15,662 nucleotides of DNA from Treponema sp. Lineage in GTDB: Bacteria > Spirochaetota > Spirochaetia > Treponematales > Treponemataceae. The stretch lies in contig JAFPCT010000092.1 of NCBI GenBank assembly GCA_017390125.1, positions 1-15,662 on the forward strand. Direction: 5' to 3'. The position numbers and the translations under genes were made by a program. The notes under the pieces were generated by a model. It worked only from the letters and a program-made list of their open reading frames with translations. It did not search any database and was not told the origin of the DNA. Shown piece after piece: positions 6,287-13,244 of this stretch (its first letter is position 1; each line of letters starts with the position of its first letter).

Positions 6287-6922
6287 TCAGATTTTCGGAG
6301 GAGTAGATTCCTTGTGTATATTGCAGAAATATCCGCCGTCCTCAAGATAACGCCGGCGGGTCATTATAAGATTTATAAGCTCCTGATACATGTTGTAGTC
6401 AATCTCAATGGCCATAGGCAGAAGGAAAAATTCAGTTTCGTCGCAGTAACGCTCAATGAATTTCGGATCTGTTACATATCCAAGGGAAATCATGTTTGAG
6501 ATTCTATCGGCACATTTCAGAACTTTTGCTTTCTGGCTTCCTGTATCAAGAATACGCTTCAGGAACTGACGCTTGTCTTCGTTTTCACGGCGGGTAACTT
6601 CAAGAACAAGATTCAGCACTTCCTGGCCTTCCGAATCCGCATTGATTATAAGGTTGCGGTCAAAATCCGGAATATCCTCCACAGTATCGTGAACTACAGA
6701 GGCTTTCAGAAGAACTGAATCTATGTAACCGTAGTCAATAAGAATTGCAAGCGTGTCCATCTGATGACGGAACATGTTTCCGCCTGCGTGACGGGCCTTG
6801 CCGATAAGACCCGTCGCAAGCTGCATATAAGGAGCAAGATGCATGTCGCTCAAGCGCTGCATTTCTTCCGGCTTCATATTTTTGGAGCGTTCGATTTTCA
6901 TCTCATACTTAGCTTTGGCCAT
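6287..6922 (-). CDS. SpoT/MESH1-like HD hydrolase, putative small alarmone hydrolase
   Basis: The 211-residue cytoplasmic protein consists mainly of one HD metal-dependent phosphohydrolase domain. The metal-site pattern of the SpoT/RelA hydrolase group is visible: His53 (FRHQ), His78-Asp79 with TVED (HDTVED, 78-83) and CADRISN (137-143) with Asp139 and Asn143. EVTRRE followed by a Lys/Arg-rich helix and KAKVLKCADR resembles MESH1. No synthetase, TGS or ACT domain is present. If active it would cleave the 3'-pyrophosphate of (p)ppGpp. Other nucleotides cannot be excluded. The start at 6922 is set by GGGAGGA about 5 nt upstream. The gap to valS is 17 nt and to the acetyltransferase 18 nt, so all three are probably co-transcribed. 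Placement behind a tRNA synthetase gene would fit a link to amino acid starvation, but that is inference. Confidence 0.85.
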   Translation of the reverse strand: MAKAKYEMKIERSKNMKPEEMQRLSDMHLAPYMQLATGLIGKARHAGGNMFRHQMDTLAILIDYGYIDSVLLKASVVHDTVEDIPDFDRNLIINADSEGQEVLNLVLEVTRRENEDKRQFLKRILDTGSQKAKVLKCADRISNMISLGYVTDPKFIERYCDETEFFLLPMAIEIDYNMYQELINLIMTRRRYLEDGGYFCNIHKESTPPKI

Positions 6923-6939
6923 GCATTCCTCCCGACAGC

Positions 6940-9681
6940 TTACAGGCTGTCTATATATGACTGGAGTTTTTCAATTTTTCTCTTGCTCTCTTCCATTTTG
7001 TCCCGCTCAGCCTGTACGACTTCAGCAGGAGCGTGCTGTGCAAAACTTCCTGAAAGCTTGGCTTCGCTTCGTTTAACCCAGCCAGTCTCCGTTTCAATTT
7101 CCTTCTTGAAGCGGGCGATAAGGGCTTCCTTATTGATTGATTCATCAACCAGAATGAAAGCCTCAAATCCTTTGCCTACAGTTCCAACTGAACTGTGAGG
7201 TTTTGCATCCGTAAATTCAACGTTAGCAACACCGCAAAGTAATTTTATCATATCAACTTTTTCCGTGCAAACTTCTGCTTCACTTCCTTTTGTAATAAGA
7301 AGGGCAATATTAATTTTGCTTGCAGGATCAATTCCACATTCAGCTCGAAGTGCACGAACCTGTCCGATCAAATCCTTCAGAACGTCAAAGCGGGCCTGAA
7401 CTGTCTTTTCATCCCGTTCTGCGACAACTTCAGGGAACGGAGCATTTATGAGCATTGCCTTGTATTCAGAATTTGAAAGAATTTTCTGTCCGCCCTGGCG
7501 GTTTCTGACAATTTCCTCAAGAGGAAGTTTTGAATAGATCTCTTCCGTAACAAAAGGCATGAACGGATGAAGAAGTCTCAGAGACTCTTCAAGTACATTA
7601 AGAAGAACAGAAACAGCCCTGTCCTTTTCCTTCTCGTCGCCGTGCCAGAAACTGAGTTTTGTAGCCTCAACATACCAGTCGCAGAATTCATTCCAGAAGT
7701 ATTCCATGAGAGCCGAGGCTGCATCGTTATAGCGGTAGCTTTCAAGAGCCTCGCGGTTCGCCTTTACGGCAGCATTAAGGCGGGCGTAAATCCATCGGTC
7801 AAGTTCTGTAAGGTCAGAATCCTTTACAGGAATCAAAGTGCGGCCCTCAAGGTTACCGAGAATGTAGCGGCTTGCGTTCCATACCTTGTTGCAGAAACGG
7901 CTTCCAAGCTTAAAGCTGTCTTTATCAATGAGAATGTCCTGACCCTGCGCGCACATGAAGCTCAAAGTGAACTTAAGGGCATCAGAACCGTAAAGATCAA
8001 TGATTTCAAGAGGGTCAATACCGTTACCCAGAGACTTGCTCATTTTGCGGCCCTGCTTGTCGCGTACCAGACCGTGAATGTAGATGTCATGGAATGGAAC
8101 TTTTCCGGTAAATTCCAGGGAAGCCATGATCATTCGGCTTACCCAGAAGAAGATGATGTCGTAGGCTGTCACAAGGGCACTTGTAGGGAAGAACATCTTC
8201 AGGTCTTCTGTTTCCTGCGGCCAGCCCAATGTACTGAACGGCCAGAGCCATGAAGAGAACCATGTATCCAATACGTCAGGATCCTGCTTGAGGTTCTTGG
8301 AATGACACTTCGGACATTCTGTCGGATCTGTACGGCTTACGATTGTTTCACCGCAATCCTCACAATACCATGCAGGAATACGGTGTCCCCACCAGATCTG
8401 GCGGCTTACACACCAGTCACGAATATTTTCAAGCCAGTTGCGGTATGTGTTTTCCCACTTCTGAGGGAAGAACTGGATGTCGCCCTTTTTCCATGCGGCA
8501 AGAGCTTTGTCTGCCATCGGCTTCATTTTTACGAACCACTGGGCAGAAAGATAAGGCTCGACAACTGTTTTACATCGGTAACAGTGACCTACAGAGTGAA
8601 CCATCTTTTCCTCACCCTTGAAAAGTCCGGCCTCTGTTAAATCTTCAATTACGAGTTTGCGGGCTGCCTCTGGTTTGAGTCCGCGGTATTTTTCAGGAAC
8701 GTTTTCATTAAGGCGTCCGTCAGGTGTCAGAAGGTTGATTACCTCAAGGTTGTGTCTCTTACCAACTTCCCAGTCGTTAGGGTCATGGGCAGGAGTAATC
8801 TTTACCATACCTGTTCCGAATGCCATGTCAACGTAGTCATCTGCAATAATCGGAATTTCTTTTCCAGTGATAGGAAGCTTGAGTTTTTTTCCTACGATGG
8901 ACTTATAGCGGTCGTCATTAGGATTTACGGCAACGGCAGTATCTCCGAAGAATGTTTCCGGACGGGTTGTGGCAACCTCAATCTTTCCGCTTCCATCCGC
9001 ATATTCATAATAAAGGTGATACATTGCCCCCTGAGTGTCCTCATGGTCTACTTCGTCATCTGCAAGAGCTGTTCCACAGCGAGGACACCAGTTTACAAGG
9101 CGCTGGCCTTTGTACATAAGGCCACGTTCGTACAGAGTAACGAATACATCTCTTACTGCCTTTGAAAGACCTTCATCATAGGTAAAGCGCTCTCTGTCCC
9201 AGTCAGTAGAGTTTCCAAGTTTTCTCTGCTGTTTTACGATGATATCGTGATGGGCATTCTTAACTTCCCAGGTACGTTCGATAAACTTCTCACGTCCAAG
9301 ATCATTGCGTGTCTTGCCTTCTTTCTTGAGCTGGCGCTCAACAACATTCTGAGTTGCAATTCCGGCATGGTCTGTACCAGTTACCCAAAGAGTATTGTCT
9401 CCCTTCATACGGTGATATCGGACAACGATATCCTGAAGAGTATTGTTCAAACCGTGACCCATGTGAAGAACGCCTGTTACGTTCGGCGGAGGAATCACGA
9501 CTGTGTATGTTCCTGTTTTTCCACTGCAATCCTTGCAGCCGCACTTTTTTACGTATTCTGCGTGAATCGGTGAAGATTCATCGCTTGCCGGCTTAAAATA
9601 GCCGCCCTTATCCCATTCATTGTAAATTCTGTCTTCAAAATCTTTTGGAGAATATGCTTTCTCTAACTCAATAGCTTTCAT
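6940..9681 (-). CDS. valS: Valyl-tRNA synthetase
   Basis: This class I synthetase joins valine to tRNA-Val in the cytoplasm. The 913 residues match the family length. Features in order: PPPNVTGVLHMGH (64-76, the HIGH motif at 73-76), an editing domain at about 190-350 (ATTRPETFFGDTAVAV), a zinc-ribbon-like pair (C439xxC442 and C455xxC458), DTWFSSWLWP (471-480), GRKMSKSLGN (543-552, the KMSKS loop at 545-549), the anticodon-binding domain at about 630-800 and a C-terminal coiled coil. A three-cysteine insertion CGCKDC (47-52) precedes the first Rossmann strand and is not typical. The ATG at 9681 has no Shine-Dalgarno sequence (pyrimidine-rich TTCTTCT precedes it). A near-consensus promoter ends 7 nt before it, predicting a leaderless mRNA. 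It is the first gene of a valS - HD hydrolase - acetyltransferase operon. Confidence 0.98.
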   Translation of the reverse strand: MKAIELEKAYSPKDFEDRIYNEWDKGGYFKPASDESSPIHAEYVKKCGCKDCSGKTGTYTVVIPPPNVTGVLHMGHGLNNTLQDIVVRYHRMKGDNTLWVTGTDHAGIATQNVVERQLKKEGKTRNDLGREKFIERTWEVKNAHHDIIVKQQRKLGNSTDWDRERFTYDEGLSKAVRDVFVTLYERGLMYKGQRLVNWCPRCGTALADDEVDHEDTQGAMYHLYYEYADGSGKIEVATTRPETFFGDTAVAVNPNDDRYKSIVGKKLKLPITGKEIPIIADDYVDMAFGTGMVKITPAHDPNDWEVGKRHNLEVINLLTPDGRLNENVPEKYRGLKPEAARKLVIEDLTEAGLFKGEEKMVHSVGHCYRCKTVVEPYLSAQWFVKMKPMADKALAAWKKGDIQFFPQKWENTYRNWLENIRDWCVSRQIWWGHRIPAWYCEDCGETIVSRTDPTECPKCHSKNLKQDPDVLDTWFSSWLWPFSTLGWPQETEDLKMFFPTSALVTAYDIIFFWVSRMIMASLEFTGKVPFHDIYIHGLVRDKQGRKMSKSLGNGIDPLEIIDLYGSDALKFTLSFMCAQGQDILIDKDSFKLGSRFCNKVWNASRYILGNLEGRTLIPVKDSDLTELDRWIYARLNAAVKANREALESYRYNDAASALMEYFWNEFCDWYVEATKLSFWHGDEKEKDRAVSVLLNVLEESLRLLHPFMPFVTEEIYSKLPLEEIVRNRQGGQKILSNSEYKAMLINAPFPEVVAERDEKTVQARFDVLKDLIGQVRALRAECGIDPASKINIALLITKGSEAEVCTEKVDMIKLLCGVANVEFTDAKPHSSVGTVGKGFEAFILVDESINKEALIARFKKEIETETGWVKRSEAKLSGSFAQHAPAEVVQAERDKMEESKRKIEKLQSYIDSL

Positions 9682-9688
9682 AGAAGAA

Positions 9689-9717
9689 ATTATAATGAAT
9701 TTAACAAGATTTTACAA
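9689..9717 (-). promoter_or_regulatory. valS promoter with -10 box next to the start codon
   Basis: Reading the minus strand, TTGTAA (9717-9712) is followed after exactly 17 bp by a perfect TATAAT (9694-9689). Seven bases then lead to the valS ATG at 9681, so the first transcribed base would fall on or within 1-2 nt of the A of ATG. Confidence 0.75.
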
Positions 9718-9736
9718 TTGAAAGGAATGTTTTACA

Positions 9737-10144
9737 CTACTCTTCCAGTCCGAGACTTTTCCATATTTCATGGAGCTCGTCACGGGAAATTACAAAGGTA
9801 AGATACATAGAAAGGTCAGGATAGTCTGAAAAATCCGGAAGGCTTTGGCTTTCAAGCCGGGAAGCACCCATTTCCTTAAGTTTTTTGTCCAGATTCCGGA
9901 ACTGGATTTCCGTGCAAGGATGAGTCATTCTCATGCGGCCCTTTATGCCGGCAACGTCAGCGCAAAGAACGCACCTTAATTCCCGGGATTTTTCATCATG
10001 AGAGACGAAAAGACAGCCGTTGTAGTCGCGGTAGCTGTATTTGTCCCAGATGACAGAAGAATCTTCTTCCGGGGATTTTGCCCTGCGGCAGGAGAAAATC
10101 AATAAGACCAGCAGAATTATTTTAAGTGATGCAGGAATTTTCAT
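9737..10144 (-). CDS. Small putative lipoprotein, function unknown
   Basis: I do not recognise this 135-residue protein. Residues 1-18 look like a signal peptide (Lys2, Lys8, then a hydrophobic run) ending in IFS before Cys19, a relaxed lipobox of the kind accepted in spirochaetes. The mature part is small and charged, with further cysteines (Cys44, and a CVLC pair), a basic GIKGRMRM stretch and an acidic C-terminus. It is likely to be a periplasmic or outer-surface lipoprotein, or otherwise an exported protein. The start is chosen by the signal peptide. No good ribosome binding site is visible. The ATG lies only about 10 nt after the hairpin terminator of the upstream symporter gene, with no promoter-like sequence between, so expression may depend on read-through. 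The stop lies just 20 nt from the valS -35 box. Confidence 0.65.
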   Translation of the reverse strand: MKIPASLKIILLVLLIFSCRRAKSPEEDSSVIWDKYSYRDYNGCLFVSHDEKSRELRCVLCADVAGIKGRMRMTHPCTEIQFRNLDKKLKEMGASRLESQSLPDFSDYPDLSMYLTFVISRDELHEIWKSLGLEE

Positions 10145-10154
10145 TTCAATGAAA

Positions 10155-10199
10155 ACGGCAGCCTGTTTTCAGAAGAACGAAGGCTGCCGTCTTTTTTTT
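10155..10199 (-). terminator. Hairpin terminator after the AGCS symporter gene
   Basis: A perfect 10-bp stem pairs 10155-10164 with 10181-10190 (core GGCAGCC/GGCTGCC, 16-nt loop). On the minus strand it begins 7 nt after the symporter stop codon and is followed by TTTTCATT. On the plus strand a run of eight T follows, so it could also stop transcription coming the other way. Confidence 0.75.
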
Positions 10200-11682
10200 A
10201 CTCAGCGCTTACTTTATCGTTGTTGAAATCGTAGCCGATTGTGTAAACACGCTTTCCGCTGAAGAAGTCCTTCGTGAGTTTTACGATAACTCCGCTCAAG
10301 ATCAACAGAGAAATGATATTCGGAATTGCCATAAGACCGTTTACAATATCAGCAATTGTCCATACGGCGCTGACTGTCATATAAGGTCCTACAAAAACAG
10401 CGGCAATGTAAAGCCAGCGGTAGATTTTTACCGGCGTCATGTTTCCTTTTGAAAGGTATTCAATGCAGCGTTCTGAATAGTAATCCCAGCAGAGAATTGT
10501 TGTGAATGCAAACAGAACAAGTGAAACCATAAGGATGAATGAAACCACTACCGGAGGAATTCTCGGAAGAAGTGCCTGGAATGCGGCATTTGTCATATCA
10601 AAACCTGTAAGCTGGGCAATCTCCGGCTTTATAAGGATTCCGATTACAATCGAAAGACCTGTCATTGAGCAGATTACGATTGTATCAAAGAATGTTCCTG
10701 TCATTGAGATGATTCCCTGCTGAACGGCATGCTCAACTTTTGCGGCAGATGCGGCAATAGGAGCCGAACCAAGTCCAGCCTCATTACTGAAAATACCGCG
10801 GGCAATACCTTTCTGCATAGCAACGATCATTGCGCCAACGGCACCTCCGGCAGCAGCCTTGAATCCGAAGGCACCCTGGAAAACAGCCTCAAGAGCCTCA
10901 AGAATGCGGGAACAATTACATAAAAGTCCGAAAAGGGCAAATATAACGTAAACTGCAGCCATGAAAGGAACAATGATTCCGGCTACAGAAGAAATGCGCT
11001 TAAGACCGCCGATAATTACAAGGGCAACAAATAAAGCGAGAACAATAGAAGAAACAACAACTACAACAGAATATTCTCCCAATCCGCCGACTGTAATCAT
11101 AGAAAGCTCTCCTGCGGCTGTGCGGGCAAAAGTCTGAATTCCGTTTGTAATTGAGTTTACCTGGCTGAAAGTACCGATACCGAAAAGACCTACCATAGTT
11201 CCGAAAACTGCAAAAAGAACTGCAAGAAGTTTTCCAAGAACAGGGAACTTTGCTCCTACACCTTTTTCACAAGTGTAGAATGGTCCGCCAAGAATATGAC
11301 CGTCTTCCTTCTCCTCACGGTAATGAATTGCAAGAAGGCATTCAGCATATTTTGTAGCCATACCAAGAAGCGCCGCAAGCCACATCCAGAAAAGTGCTCC
11401 CGGGCCTCCAAGAGCAATGGCAGTTGCAACACCTACAATATTACCAGTTCCTACTGTTGCAGAAAGAGCTGTGCACAGAGCCTTAAAGCTGGAAAGCTCA
11501 CCGTCTTCACTGTCTTCATTTTTTCTGAAAATGGACTTGATGGCAAACTTGAGCTGCTTGAACTGCACGCCCCTAAGCCTGACTGTAAGAAAAATACCAG
11601 TTGCCAGAATCAAGATGATTAATGGCAATCCCCAAACAAAGCCGTCAACGGCATCAAGAATAGCATTAATTTTTGAGAACAT
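10198..11682 (-). CDS. Alanine/glycine:cation symporter (AGCS family)
   Basis: The 494-residue inner-membrane protein has about 11 hydrophobic helices and belongs to the AGCS family (AlsT/DagA-like), which imports alanine, glycine or sometimes glutamine with sodium or protons. The family signature GPGALFWMWLAALLG, the earlier SATVGTGNIVGVATAI and the later GIFSNEAGLGSAPIAA stretch are clearly present. The start at 11682 (MFSKINAILD) is preferred because a G-rich ribosome binding site (GGGGG, 5-6 nt upstream on the minus strand) precedes it and the N-terminus fits the family. An in-frame ATG at 11718 would overlap the predicted -10 box. The gene has its own promoter, is divergent from the MATE gene and ends in a hairpin terminator. 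The exact substrate cannot be told. Confidence 0.95.
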   Translation of the reverse strand: MFSKINAILDAVDGFVWGLPLIILILATGIFLTVRLRGVQFKQLKFAIKSIFRKNEDSEDGELSSFKALCTALSATVGTGNIVGVATAIALGGPGALFWMWLAALLGMATKYAECLLAIHYREEKEDGHILGGPFYTCEKGVGAKFPVLGKLLAVLFAVFGTMVGLFGIGTFSQVNSITNGIQTFARTAAGELSMITVGGLGEYSVVVVVSSIVLALFVALVIIGGLKRISSVAGIIVPFMAAVYVIFALFGLLCNCSRILEALEAVFQGAFGFKAAAGGAVGAMIVAMQKGIARGIFSNEAGLGSAPIAASAAKVEHAVQQGIISMTGTFFDTIVICSMTGLSIVIGILIKPEIAQLTGFDMTNAAFQALLPRIPPVVVSFILMVSLVLFAFTTILCWDYYSERCIEYLSKGNMTPVKIYRWLYIAAVFVGPYMTVSAVWTIADIVNGLMAIPNIISLLILSGVIVKLTKDFFSGKRVYTIGYDFNNDKVSAE

Positions 11683-11716
11683 TGTTTCCCCCAAAAAAAT
11701 CACAATGGAATATATC

Positions 11717-11745
11717 ATTATACACAGAATGAAGCAGGGTGTACA
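11717..11745 (-). promoter_or_regulatory. Promoter of the AGCS symporter gene
   Basis: On the minus strand, a perfect TATAAT (11722-11717) lies 17 bp after TGTACA (11745-11740), a 4-of-6 match to TTGACA. Transcription would begin near 11710, giving a leader of about 28 nt that contains the G-rich ribosome binding site. Confidence 0.6.
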
Positions 11746-11753
11746 GATTTTAC

Positions 11754-11782
11754 TTGACTATAGTAGTACAGTTTGTCATACT
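11754..11782 (+). promoter_or_regulatory. Promoter of the MATE gene, next to its start codon
   Basis: TTGACT (11754-11759) and CATACT (11777-11782) are 17 bp apart. Only six bases separate the -10 box from the ATG at 11789, so the transcript would start at the start codon. It is back to back with the AGCS promoter in a 106-bp divergent region. Confidence 0.55.
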
Positions 11783-11788
11783 AAAATT

Positions 11789-13165
11789 ATGAACAACAAT
11801 TACTTCGGTACTGCAGCATTCTATAAGCGTACTCTCTCCATAGCAATTCCTGTAATGGCTCAGCTTTTGATACAAAACCTTGTATCCCTTGTAGACAACT
11901 TTATGGTTGCCGGACTGGGCGACATAAAGATGGGCGGCGTAAACATCGCCGGTTCCATAAACTTCATTTTTCTTATTTTCACAAATACAGTCTGCATGGC
12001 CGGCGGCATTTTCATGAGCCAGTACAAAGGCGCAGGCGACGTACAGAACATGAAGCAGACATTCCGGTTCAAACTGCTGTTCCTTGGATTTTTCGGCATT
12101 GCCTATTCCCTTCTCTGCCATGCAGCTCCACGGCAGCTTTTCTCTGTAATGGTAACTATAAACAAAGACGCTCCGGCAATACTTGACCAGGCTCAGATTT
12201 ACAGCCGGGCAGTCGCTTTCTCATGGATTTTCATGGTTCTGGCACAGGCCTGCGCATCCTCACTCCGGGAAATTGAAAAAGTCCGCGCGCCATTGATAAT
12301 TTCCATCGCCGCCACTCTAATAAACACCCTCTTCAACTGGCTCCTGATTTACGGAAACCTGGGCTTTCCGCGTCTCGAAGTAAAGGGAGCGGGCTACGCA
12401 ACTGTAATCGCACAATTCTCGCAGCTCATGATTTTTGTCGTGTACCTGCTTATCCGCCGTCCGGATTTTATATTCAATCCTCTGAAAATTTTTGCCGTAA
12501 AGCTCTCGCTTTTCATAGCAATATCAAAAAAGTCAGTTGTCATCCTTTATTCGGAGCTCCTCTGGGCATTTTCAGAGACATTTTCAAACGCCCTCTACAA
12601 TACCCGCGGAGGAGCAGAAGTCGTTTCTGGAATGGCGGCAGGTTATGCAATTGCAAACCTGTTCTTCATATGCTTTTCCGGAATCGTAACCAGCACCGGA
12701 GTAGTAATCGGTCAGGAACTTGGCGCCGGTCATCTGGACGAGGCAAAAAAACAGAAAAACTGGATTCTTACCGGATCTGCAATCTTCGGCGCATTCTTTA
12801 CTATCATCGGTTTTTCAACAATACTGCTCATTCCTTATGTATTTAAAAACCTTACTCCGGAAGCACGCCTTATCGCACGGAACCTCATAATTGTTGCGGC
12901 AATTTACCTTCCGCTCTGGGCATACATAAACGCGCAGTATGCAATTTCCAGAACCGGAGGTGACACAAAAATGGGCGCGCTCTGCGATACAGTAGGAAAC
13001 GTTCTGTTCATTCTGGGAATGGTGCTCACGACATTTCTTACAAAACTCGGTCCCGCAGCCATGTTTGCAATCGTAAAGCTCAGCGACGTTCCGAAGTCAA
13101 TAATCGCCCACATCTGGCTCAAAAAAGAGCGGTGGCTTGTGAATCTTGCAGAAAAAAACCGCTGA
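11789..13165 (+). CDS. MATE family multidrug/toxic compound efflux protein
   Basis: The 458-residue inner-membrane protein has about 12 hydrophobic segments in two MatE halves, the usual size for the family. Typical sequences are IPVMAQLLIQNLVSLVDNFMVAGLG near the N-terminus and, in the second half, SGIVTSTGVVIGQELGAG. Family members export cationic drugs, dyes or metabolites using sodium or proton gradients. The substrate here is unknown. The start at 11789 fits the family N-terminus. Upstream codons are open back to 11417 but lie antisense to the symporter gene and do not resemble the family. No Shine-Dalgarno sequence precedes the ATG (CATACTAAAATT), and the predicted promoter ends 6 nt before it. 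pgi follows 79 nt downstream with its own promoter. Confidence 0.93.
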   Translation: MNNNYFGTAAFYKRTLSIAIPVMAQLLIQNLVSLVDNFMVAGLGDIKMGGVNIAGSINFIFLIFTNTVCMAGGIFMSQYKGAGDVQNMKQTFRFKLLFLGFFGIAYSLLCHAAPRQLFSVMVTINKDAPAILDQAQIYSRAVAFSWIFMVLAQACASSLREIEKVRAPLIISIAATLINTLFNWLLIYGNLGFPRLEVKGAGYATVIAQFSQLMIFVVYLLIRRPDFIFNPLKIFAVKLSLFIAISKKSVVILYSELLWAFSETFSNALYNTRGGAEVVSGMAAGYAIANLFFICFSGIVTSTGVVIGQELGAGHLDEAKKQKNWILTGSAIFGAFFTIIGFSTILLIPYVFKNLTPEARLIARNLIIVAAIYLPLWAYINAQYAISRTGGDTKMGALCDTVGNVLFILGMVLTTFLTKLGPAAMFAIVKLSDVPKSIIAHIWLKKERWLVNLAEKNR

Positions 13166-13194
13166 TTGTAAAAGAACGGGGAATTCAGTATTAT
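13166..13194 (+). promoter_or_regulatory. pgi promoter
   Basis: TTGTAA (13166-13171) directly follows the MATE stop codon. After exactly 17 bp comes TATTAT (13189-13194), a 5-of-6 match to the -10 consensus. Transcription would start near 13201, leaving a leader of about 44 nt with GAGG 6 nt before the pgi ATG. Confidence 0.7.
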
Positions 13195-13244
13195 CTATGT
13201 CATATCGCTTTTAGGCGGTGAATTTTATTTTTACGAGGCTTCAA

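Noticed and set aside
7567..9596. Several plus-strand open frames of 70-230 codons opposite valS
   Set aside because: They are frame shadows of a well-conserved synthetase gene, with no recognisable motifs or ribosome binding sites.
11417..11788. Long open frame upstream of the MATE start
   Set aside because: It lies antisense to the symporter gene and its promoter. The MATE-like N-terminus begins at 11789.
13218..13244. GTG start for pgi at 13218
   Set aside because: No ribosome binding site precedes it and the added residues are not family-like. GAGG supports 13245.
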